Source of the DNA: Firmicutes bacterium UBA4882
Lineage (GTDB): Bacteria > Bacillota > UBA4882
Direction of reading: 5' to 3'
NCBI GenBank assembly: GCA_002399265.1
Contig: DHDG01000034.1
Location: 20,760 to 33,029 of the forward strand
Length of the DNA stretch: 12,270 bases
Part shown: in pieces, positions 7,738 to 12,270 of the stretch
How the letters are laid out: each line of letters begins with the position of its first letter
How positions within the stretch are numbered: position 1 is the first letter of the stretch
Notes under the pieces: model-generated
What the model was told of the DNA's origin: nothing
Databases searched by the model: none
What the model saw: only the letters and a program-made list of their open reading frames with translations
Translations under genes and position numbers: made by a program

Positions 7738-8143
7738 GGATGTAATCAAGCAGAGACTAAGCCAGTTATCAAACTCGCTCAATAAAGTCGAGAAGTTCCA
7801 GCATATGAGCTTGGAAGAGTTTTTGCATGATGATATTGCACAAGATGTAGTGGAATATAACCTATTTATAATTATAAATATGATGATTGATATTGCGGCG
7901 CATATTGTCGTAGATGATAATTTGGGCAACCCGGAAACCCTTGGAGAAGCATTTAGCATTCTAAACAAGAAAAATTATCTGGACGATAATGAAGCTGAAA
8001 CTTATAGGAAAATGACGGGGCTTAGAAACATCCTGGCACATGAGTATTTGAAAATTGACAAAAAGATAATATACAACGTTTTACAAACCAATCTGGTTGA
8101 TATTAAGAAGTTCGTCATATTTATCCACGAAAAATTTATTTAG
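7727..8143 (+). CDS. hepT: HepT-like HEPN ribonuclease toxin
   Basis: 138 aa if counted from the AUA at 7727. It is a DUF86/HepT family HEPN-domain RNase, the toxin partner of MntA. The frame shows the whole family pattern: N-terminal VNKDVIKQRLSQL, then MSLEEFLHDD, VVEYNLFIIINMMIDIAAHIV, LGNPETLGEAF and the active-site motif R100-N-I-L-A-H105-E-Y107 (RX4HXY). Arg and His are the catalytic pair, and the Tyr is the residue AMPylated by MntA in studied systems. All three are present. The oddity is the start. The only standard start codon in frame is ATG 7805, which would cut 26 residues including the first helix and has a poor ribosome binding site. A good one instead precedes ATA 7727. Either AUA initiates weakly or the toxin has been disabled by a start mutation. 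Confidence 0.85.
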   Translation: MVNKDVIKQRLSQLSNSLNKVEKFQHMSLEEFLHDDIAQDVVEYNLFIIINMMIDIAAHIVVDDNLGNPETLGEAFSILNKKNYLDDNEAETYRKMTGLRNILAHEYLKIDKKIIYNVLQTNLVDIKKFVIFIHEKFI

Positions 8144-8185
8144 TTTTCACCGTAATCCGTTTATCTGCTACGAGCCAGCCAACAA

Positions 8186-8250
8186 GGGACGGTTCATGCG
8201 TCCTGCCGAGGTAAAGCCTCATTGGGCAATCAGGACGCATGAACCGTCCC
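8186..8250. repeat. perfect palindromic repeat, copy B
   Basis: Two 20-base arms (8186-8205 and 8231-8250) are exact reverse complements, enclosing a 25-base centre that itself contains GAGG-taaag-CCTC. The arms begin GGGACGGTTCATG and end with the reverse complement of that. A degraded copy lies at 5615-5675. The element sits between convergent hepT and the Uma2 gene, has no T-run on either strand, and has no transposase nearby. It resembles the non-autonomous intergenic palindromes common in clostridial genomes; the mechanism of spread is unknown. Confidence 0.9.
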
Positions 8251-8267
8251 CCCTGTCTTCCCCCGGT

Positions 8268-9080
8268 TTAGACCTCAGCAAACAAAGTCTGCAGATCAAG
8301 AGTCAAACCAGGAAAGTCAGGGTGCGCCAACAAACCCTCGGCGGCGCGGACAATGGCCACATAATGATCGTTTTCCAGCCGATAACATTCAATCAGGCCA
8401 TCGCCGGGATCCACAATCCAGTAATGAGGTACGCCGGCCTTTTGATAGCTATTCAGCTTTCTGATGCGATCGGTGCGAGCTGTGGCAGGAGAAAGGATCT
8501 CTATGGCCAGTTCGGGTAGGGAATCAACTGGGTCGTTTTGGGCCGGACGCGCACCGGGCAAATAGAATAAGTCGGGTTGCACCACAGTATAGTCATTCAG
8601 GTAGACATCCAGAGGTGCGTCAAAAACTTCACCATGGGGATCGGTCTTTTCGAAATAAGCGATAAGTATCTGCTGTAACCTGCGGGAGACGCGCTGATGA
8701 CGATAAGTAGGAGTGGGTTCTCTAACTAACAGGCCATCAATCAGTTGCAGGATGTAACCCGTTTCTGCCGGAAGTTTGGCAAACTCCGCGTGAGTCATTT
8801 TACCGAAGCTAACGCCGGAGTCAGGGCTGGGGTTGGCGTTAGCGTCGGGGTCGGGACTGGGGTCGCAGCTGGTATAGGGAGCAGGTTCTTCGCAAACAGC
8901 GTCTGGGGTGCGGTAGCGACCTAAGGACCTGAGTACTTCCGCTTCAACATAACGGTACTGCCTGGGGCCGATCTCAATATGAGGAATTCTTTGATCGCGC
9001 GTGTAACGCCAGATGGTGTCCACTGAAAGGCCTAGAATTGACGCAAGCTCCTGAGCAGTCAGCAGTTTATTGCCGGTCAT
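8268..9080 (-). CDS. HTH domain fused to Uma2-family endonuclease-like domain
   Basis: 270 aa. Residues 1-50 form a MerR/excisionase-type helix-turn-helix (LLTAQELASILGLSVDTIWRYTRDQRIP, then the wing IGPRQYRY). Residues 55-92 are a Pro/Asp-rich linker with an imperfect repeat (PSPDPDANANPSPD). Residues 93-270 are a Uma2 (DUF820, COG4636) domain of the PD-(D/E)XK fold, with LIDGLLV, D170 in VVQPDLFYL, E194 in LAIEILSPAT, K208 and K214 in KLNSYQKAG, and HYWIVDP. Uma2 proteins are predicted nucleases without an agreed function. The HTH may direct this domain to DNA or control its own promoter. ATG 9080 is chosen because AAGGAGGG (9087-9094, minus strand) lies six bases upstream; a 13-residue longer start at 9119 would cover the promoter. 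It is convergent with hepT and divergent from the AbrB/RelE module. Confidence 0.9.
   Translation of the reverse strand: MTGNKLLTAQELASILGLSVDTIWRYTRDQRIPHIEIGPRQYRYVEAEVLRSLGRYRTPDAVCEEPAPYTSCDPSPDPDANANPSPDSGVSFGKMTHAEFAKLPAETGYILQLIDGLLVREPTPTYRHQRVSRRLQQILIAYFEKTDPHGEVFDAPLDVYLNDYTVVQPDLFYLPGARPAQNDPVDSLPELAIEILSPATARTDRIRKLNSYQKAGVPHYWIVDPGDGLIECYRLENDHYVAIVRAAEGLLAHPDFPGLTLDLQTLFAEV
8824..8862 (+). other. G-run cluster opposite the Uma2 linker
   Basis: Five runs of three or four G (8824-8826, 8829-8832, 8847-8850, 8853-8855, 8859-8862) lie on the plus strand, opposite the codons of the Pro/Asp linker. They satisfy a loose G-quadruplex pattern with one 14-base loop. The simplest reading is a by-product of CCC/GAC codons in an expanding linker. 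Confidence 0.3.
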
Positions 9081-9100
9081 AGCGATCCCTCCTTGACCGG

Positions 9101-9129
9101 ATCGTACAACTAAACACAACCTATGTCAA
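9101..9129 (-). promoter_or_regulatory. promoter of the HTH-Uma2 gene
   Basis: On the minus strand a perfect TTGACA (9124-9129) and TACGAT (9101-9106, 4 of 6) are 17 bases apart. Transcription would begin near 9094, leaving a very short leader that starts at the AAGGAGGG site. Confidence 0.65.
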
Positions 9130-9177
9130 GTTAAGCAAACATGTCTGTAGAAAGGAGGATTATCGAGTCCAAAGTTG

Positions 9178-9206
9178 TTGATAAACCCGAAAGGATAACA
9201 TATAAT
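9178..9206 (+). promoter_or_regulatory. promoter of the AbrB/RelE-type module
   Basis: TTGATA (9178-9183) and TATAAT (9201-9206) are 17 bases apart, close to the vegetative sigma consensus. Initiation would be near 9213, inside the inverted repeat at 9204-9230. Confidence 0.75.
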
Positions 9207-9230
9207 AATGTTAGAAAGTTGAACATTATT
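9204..9230. promoter_or_regulatory. operator-like inverted repeat of the AbrB/RelE module
   Basis: AATAATGTT (9204-9212) and AACATTATT (9222-9230) are perfect inverted repeats with a nine-base spacer. The repeat overlaps the -10 box and the expected start of transcription. Such modules are normally repressed by their own antitoxin or antitoxin-toxin complex, so this is the likely binding site (inference). Confidence 0.6.
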
Positions 9231-9246
9231 ACCGGGGGCGATATAG

Positions 9247-9522
9247 ATGCTTGTTGAGCTCAAACAGAAATCGCAGGTTACCATACCTAAGGCCTTAGTA
9301 AAAAAGCTCAATCTAGAAGTGGGAGACAAATTAGATCTTGCTCTTAAGGATGGAAGAATAATCATCACGCCGGTTGTGATTATCCCTAAAGATCAAGAGT
9401 GGTATTACACTCATGAATGGCAGACAGTAGAAAGGGAAGCGGACAAACAACTTGCAGAAGGCAGGGCAAAAGTCGCCGAAACAAAAGAAGAGTTGTATAA
9501 GGATTTGGGACTGGAAGAATGA
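9247..9522 (+). CDS. AbrB/MazE-like antitoxin
   Basis: 91 aa. The first 45 residues are a SpoVT/AbrB swapped-hairpin DNA-binding domain (LVELKQKSQVTIPKALVKKLNLEVGDKLDLAL, then RIIITPV). The rest is a charged helical tail (about 55-91) rich in Glu and Lys, the usual toxin-binding part of an antitoxin. It should bind the palindrome at 9204-9230 and repress the operon, and neutralise the downstream RelE-like protein. The ATG at 9247 follows a GGGGG run (9234-9238) eight bases upstream. Its stop overlaps the start of the toxin gene by four bases (ATGA), a typical coupling arrangement. The AbrB-type antitoxin with a RelE-type toxin is a recognised but less common pairing than RelB/RelE. Confidence 0.88.
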   Translation: MLVELKQKSQVTIPKALVKKLNLEVGDKLDLALKDGRIIITPVVIIPKDQEWYYTHEWQTVEREADKQLAEGRAKVAETKEELYKDLGLEE

Positions 9523-9779
9523 GAGTATATTACTCTGATAAATTTGCTGATGAAGCTCGAAAGCTTTCAGGCGACATAAAAAAGGTGTTAAAGAAAAAGC
9601 TTGGCGTTATGGTTGATAATCCTCAGCACCCGTCATTAAGAACAAAGAAGATACAAGGACAAAAGGATATTTTCGAGTCCAGTATAACAATGGGCATAAG
9701 AATTACATGGCAGTATATGGACGATGGCATTTATTTGCGAAACATAGGTGAGCACGACAAAACATTAAAAAAGCCATGA
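9519..9779 (+). CDS. RelE/ParE-superfamily toxin
   Basis: 86 aa with the compact alpha/beta layout of RelE/ParE toxins: an N-terminal strand (MRVYYSDKF), two helices (DEARKLSGDIKKVLKKKLGVM), a basic patch (NPQHPSLRTKKIQGQKDIFE), then strands ending in ITMGIRITWQYMDDGIYLRNIGEHD. The closing GEHD and the MGIRITW segment with its Arg match RelE-type toxins with the C-terminal 'G.HD' pattern. It probably acts as a ribosome-dependent mRNA endonuclease, though a gyrase-directed ParE role cannot be excluded. The start ATG 9519 lies inside the stop of the AbrB-like gene. There is no intrinsic terminator directly after it; the GC-rich hairpin at 9807-9831 may serve. Confidence 0.85.
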   Translation: MRVYYSDKFADEARKLSGDIKKVLKKKLGVMVDNPQHPSLRTKKIQGQKDIFESSITMGIRITWQYMDDGIYLRNIGEHDKTLKKP

Positions 9780-10174
9780 GTAACGTGGACCCACAAAAAC
9801 CCAAGCCCGGCCCGATACATTCAAGGGCCGGTGGCGATGTGCCGGGGGATTCGGTCCGATCACTAAATCAATCCGGTCGAATTGGGTGCGAACAGAACGA
9901 CCGCCAGAACCGCTGCCCGCGAGGGAAGCGAGGAACGCAGACTGAATTAAAATTCGTCGAGTACCGAAGCGACCGAGCAACAAAGCGGGGCGCGCCCAGC
10001 GTCGGCCGCCGGATACCCCGGCACAAATCGCCAAGGCCAAAATAGGTCAACCTTGCTCAGCCAGAACACAAACACAAGCGTCCCTCGCTCGACTCGAATA
10101 AAAACAGAAGTAACCCTCGCACTCCCCGACCCAAAGCCCACCCCAAACCAAACCGCCCACAAAATCAAACCAAA
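9780..10174. other. GC-rich non-coding block with hairpins
   Basis: About 395 bases without a credible gene. Frames that stay open have unnatural compositions. The block contains CCGGCCC/GGGCCGG (9807-9813 with 9825-9831, 11-base loop), an enclosing GGACC/GGTCC pair (9787-9791 with 9853-9857), a repeated GAAGCGA (9925-9931 and 9966-9972), and near the tRNA end an 80-base A/C-rich tract with only about a dozen G or T. It could hold a structured RNA, a decayed element or simply spacer. I recognise no RNase P, tmRNA, 6S or SRP RNA signature. Confidence 0.5.
9807..9831. other. strong GC hairpin after the RelE-like gene
   Basis: Seven-base perfect arms (CCGGCCC and GGGCCGG) around an 11-base loop, 27 bases after the toxin stop. 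No T-run follows on the plus strand. On the minus strand a GGGTTTTTG stretch follows several bases later, so it may weakly terminate minus-strand transcription. Confidence 0.5.
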
Positions 10175-10202
10175 TAAAAAACCCGTCCATACAGACGGGC
10201 TT
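10175..10202 (-). terminator. intrinsic terminator of tRNA-Leu
   Basis: Read on the minus strand, CCCGTC (10194-10199) pairs with GACGGG (10182-10187) around a six-base loop and is followed by a run of T (10175-10181 as A on the plus strand). It lies just 3' of the tRNA gene, exactly where its terminator is expected. Confidence 0.85.
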
Positions 10203-10214
10203 TACATTCAAAAA

Positions 10215-10297
10215 TGGTGCCGGGGGCGGGACTCGAACCCGCATGATTTCTCACTAGGTCCTGAACCTAGCGTGTCTGCCAATTCCACCACCTCGGC
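10215..10297 (-). tRNA. tRNA-Leu (anticodon CAG)
   Basis: A complete 83-base class II tRNA with encoded CCA (10215-10217). The anticodon stem CTAGG/CCTAG encloses the loop TTCAGGA, giving CAG (10261-10263). The variable arm is short but paired (TGA-GAAA-TCA). The T-stem GCGGG/CCCGC encloses TTCGAGT. D-loop residues match leucine tRNAs. The acceptor stem is GCCGAGG against CCCCGGC, so base 5 (A) faces C68, a mismatch; a T at position 68 would restore the pair. It reads CUG codons. Promoter and terminator are both visible, so it is a single-gene transcription unit. Confidence 0.96.
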
Positions 10298-10309
10298 ATC
10301 GCAAAATAA

Positions 10310-10338
10310 AGTATACCACATTCCACTCCACTCCGCAA
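10310..10338 (-). promoter_or_regulatory. promoter of tRNA-Leu
   Basis: On the minus strand TTGCGG (10333-10338) and TATACT (10310-10315) are 17 bases apart, with TG one base before the -10 box (extended -10). Transcription would start about six bases before the mature tRNA 5' end. Confidence 0.7.
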
Positions 10339-10423
10339 GGGCGAACTATTTCCCAAATCCCGGAAGGGATCCCCCGCAAACTGTAGAACGTATTTTCCAT
10401 GAAATGGTGGGGGTGCTTGATTC

Positions 10424-12172
10424 ATGGAGCAACTGACTTTTCGTCGCAGGCTCGCCAGCATCGTGGGTCTGTTAATTTTCTTATGGTCCTGCCTCCTCAT
10501 GGGTGGGCTGGCCTACTGGGCCCTAAGCCTCACCAGGGACAACAACAACAGCCAGATGGAGGCCCGCGTGGAGGCCATCGCCGCCAGCACAGCCACGTTC
10601 ATCGACGGCGACGCCCACAACCGTCTAGTCGCCCTCGGCGACGAAACCGATCCCGATTATCAAACCCTGGTCCGAAAGATCCGCCAGATTCAGTCTGCCA
10701 ACAACCGCACGGGTGAGGGCAGCATTGCCTACATCTATCCCTTCTGGCAGGCCCCCGCCGATCCGGAATTCCCACGCTTCGGGCTTGATACCGGCATCGG
10801 GGAGTATCACAGCCCGCTAAACTCTGTCTATGAGGAAATATTCGCTGACGCCGCCCTGGCTACCCTTCAGACCGGCATCGTCCAGAGCGAACCAGTCACC
10901 GAAGACTCCTTTGGCACCTTCAAAACGGCCTATGCTCCAATTCGAGATTCGTCCGGGGCCATTGTTGCCGTCGTGGGGGTTGATTTGGTAGCCCAAAACG
11001 CCGCACTACTCAGCTTCGATCAAATTCGTGTCGGGCTCATCGTTATTGTCGTCTCAACCATCTTTGGCATGCTGTTCGGCCGCCTGATGTCGCCGTCCAT
11101 CATCCGCCCGCTGAACCATCTTGCGGAGTTGGCCAAAAAGATTGGCGACGGCGATTTACGCGCCAAGCTCGAATCCGCCAAACTTCCCAGAGAGTTCTCC
11201 GGATTAGCCGACGGCTTTCAAAATATGCTGAATAACCTCAAGCGCCTGGTTGGGCGCATCCGCGGGGGTGCCGACAATCTCAGTTCATGGAGCCAGGATT
11301 TGATGGCCTCAACCGAAAATGCCGGCCGCGCCTCACAGGAAGTGGCCGCCATGCTTTCGGAACTGGCAGCCGGATCCGATACCATTTCCAAATCCACCGC
11401 TGGCATCGCGCGCGAATTGCAGGAAGTTGATCGCTTAGCCGGTACCTTTGTTGATCAGTCCACGGCGATGAGCGATGGCATGAACGATAACCGTCGACGC
11501 GCCGATCGCGGACTCGCGGCTATCAAAGAAGCGGTTGAGCAGGTGCTCAATTTCGCCCGCCTTCTGAAATCGGCTGCTACACAGGTGAATTCATTCCAGC
11601 TGTGGTCTGGCCAAATTGGGGAGACCGCTGGCTTTATTACCGGGCTGGCAGAACAGACCAACATCCTGGCCATGAACGCTCAGATTGAGGCGGCCCGGGC
11701 CGGTTCCGCCGGCGCCGGCTTCAAGGTTGTGGCCATCAAGATCAGCGAGATGGCCGAAAGCACGACCAAATTTGCCGAGCGCATTACGCAGGTTAACAAA
11801 GATTTGCGGCAGCATCTTGATCAGGTTAGTACAGCCGTTAACGCCACTGATCAAAAAATGGCGCAAAGCACCGGCCTGATGGAAGAAGCCGGACGTCTTT
11901 TTGCTCAAATTGCTGAGAACATCCGCCAAATGACTACCGCCATCGCTGAAACTTCGGCGGCCGCTCAGGATTTGAAAGTGCGCACTACTCAGGGGCGTCG
12001 TGAAACCAGTAACATCGCCGCGGTCATGGAAGTCACCGCCGTTAATATCGAACAGATTAGTGCCGGCTCCGAAGAACAAGCCGCCATGTCAGCTGAGGTG
12101 GAGCAGGCTGCCAAACGGCTTAGCGAACTGGCCCGGCAGCTCGCCGCGGAAGTCGCACAGTTTAGGGCTTAA
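10424..12172 (+). CDS. Methyl-accepting chemotaxis protein with Cache-like sensor
   Basis: 582 aa, a membrane chemoreceptor. Transmembrane helix 1 is about residues 10-34 and helix 2 about 202-222. Between them lies an extracellular Cache-like sensor (IAYIYPFWQ, FKTAYAPIRDSSGAIVAVVGVDL). A HAMP domain follows (about 220-275, IIRPLNHLAELAKKIGDGDL), then the long coiled-coil signalling domain to the C-terminus. The hairpin tip (407-445, LAEQTNILAMNAQIEAARAG ...) is recognisable but atypical: where classic receptors read GExGRGFAVVADEVR, this has GSAGAGFKVVAIKIS, with Ala431 replacing the near-invariant Arg. Methylation sites cannot be fixed by eye, and there is no C-terminal NWETF-like pentapeptide. 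The ATG at 10424 follows GGTGGGGGT (10406-10414) nine bases upstream. No chemotaxis partners are in the window. The ligand is unknown; a small organic acid or amino acid is usual for Cache sensors. Confidence 0.94.
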   Translation: MEQLTFRRRLASIVGLLIFLWSCLLMGGLAYWALSLTRDNNNSQMEARVEAIAASTATFIDGDAHNRLVALGDETDPDYQTLVRKIRQIQSANNRTGEGSIAYIYPFWQAPADPEFPRFGLDTGIGEYHSPLNSVYEEIFADAALATLQTGIVQSEPVTEDSFGTFKTAYAPIRDSSGAIVAVVGVDLVAQNAALLSFDQIRVGLIVIVVSTIFGMLFGRLMSPSIIRPLNHLAELAKKIGDGDLRAKLESAKLPREFSGLADGFQNMLNNLKRLVGRIRGGADNLSSWSQDLMASTENAGRASQEVAAMLSELAAGSDTISKSTAGIARELQEVDRLAGTFVDQSTAMSDGMNDNRRRADRGLAAIKEAVEQVLNFARLLKSAATQVNSFQLWSGQIGETAGFITGLAEQTNILAMNAQIEAARAGSAGAGFKVVAIKISEMAESTTKFAERITQVNKDLRQHLDQVSTAVNATDQKMAQSTGLMEEAGRLFAQIAENIRQMTTAIAETSAAAQDLKVRTTQGRRETSNIAAVMEVTAVNIEQISAGSEEQAAMSAEVEQAAKRLSELARQLAAEVAQFRA

Positions 12173-12201
12173 GAATCTAATATGGAGGGAAGGGTATACT
12201 T

Positions 12202-12270
12202 TTGGCTATTTGTGACAAAAGGTTAAAACCGCTCGCCATAGCATTATTGTTGTTGGCAATTACTCTGTCA
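12202..12270 (+). CDS. start of an exported protein (partial, runs off window)
   Basis: TTG 12202 follows GGAGGGAAGGG (12184-12194) at a suitable distance and opens a frame that remains open to the end of the window (23 codons). The product begins MAICDKRLKP and continues into a hydrophobic stretch (LAIALLLLAITLS), a clear signal peptide or membrane anchor with a basic n-region. It lies 29 bases after the chemoreceptor stop with no terminator between, so the two may be cotranscribed. A periplasmic or lipoprotein solute-binding partner of the receptor is possible, but nothing beyond the leader can be seen. Confidence 0.6.
   Translation, partial: MAICDKRLKPLAIALLLLAITLS

Noticed and set aside
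9151..9257. A Shine-Dalgarno-like AAAGGAGG (9151-9158) followed by an open frame of about 32 codons
   Set aside because: There is no start codon at a suitable distance, and the region is occupied by the AbrB/RelE promoter and operator.
9839..9848. GTGCCGGGGG, matching the 3' end of the tRNA-Leu gene (plus-strand sense), as a possible att site duplicate
   Set aside because: Only ten bases of a G-rich string match, with no integrase nearby, so chance is the better explanation.
9765..10436. Several overlapping open frames on both strands in the GC-rich block and across the tRNA
   Set aside because: They run through the tRNA or its terminator, or have low-complexity products with no family resemblance; absence of stops reflects high GC.
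12182..12226. A 14-codon frame starting at ATG 12182 after the chemoreceptor
   Set aside because: It lacks its own ribosome binding site and contains the site of the TTG 12202 gene, which has a far better signal-peptide reading.

Overview
The window looks like chromosomal DNA of an anaerobic, probably spore-forming Bacillota (Clostridia or Negativicutes type). The grounds are strong AGGAGG-type ribosome binding sites, GTG and TTG starts, an SPL-family radical SAM protein, HEPN/MNT and AbrB/RelE toxin-antitoxin modules, an HTH-Uma2 protein, and dispersed palindromes of a kind common in clostridial genomes. This assignment is inferred from gene content, not from a marker gene. Base composition is mixed: the nuclease-like gene at the left and the mntA-hepT pair are AT-rich, while the chemotaxis receptor at the right is GC-rich. 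This suggests an accessory region beside core genes.

Layout. 104-784 (+) encodes an orphan PD-(D/E)XK nuclease-like protein. 844-1725 (-) encodes an SPL-family radical SAM enzyme. Divergent from it, 1956-5619 (+) holds two half-size ABC exporters separated by one base, which very likely form a heterodimeric pump. 5615-5675 is a degraded copy of a palindromic repeat. 5720-6613 (-) is a two-part GNAT acetyltransferase. 6733-6775 is a hairpin plus T-run with no obvious gene feeding it.

6855-9779 is a toxin-antitoxin and accessory stretch. It contains a broken AAA ATPase/DUF4143 remnant and an mntA-hepT (type VII) module whose toxin seems to start at AUA. A perfect 20-bp-arm palindrome at 8186-8250 follows, then an HTH-Uma2 fusion on the minus strand and an AbrB-RelE type module with a near-consensus promoter and an operator-like palindrome.

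9780-10174 is about 395 bases of GC-rich, hairpin-containing DNA with no credible gene. Next on the minus strand come the tRNA-Leu(CAG) terminator, the tRNA itself (with an unusual acceptor-stem mismatch) and its promoter. 10424-12172 (+) is a transmembrane methyl-accepting chemotaxis protein with an atypical hairpin tip. From 12202 a signal-peptide-bearing protein begins and runs off the window.

How it works together. The ABC pair is one transport unit. MntA and HepT form an antitoxin/toxin pair in overlapping genes, as do the AbrB-like and RelE-like proteins. The Uma2 gene is transcribed away from the second module from a neighbouring promoter. I found no CRISPR array, no intact transposase, no integrase and no clear new multi-gene defence system. 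The most unusual signals are the AUA start of hepT, the structured non-coding block beside tRNA-Leu, the tRNA mismatch and the shared palindrome family.
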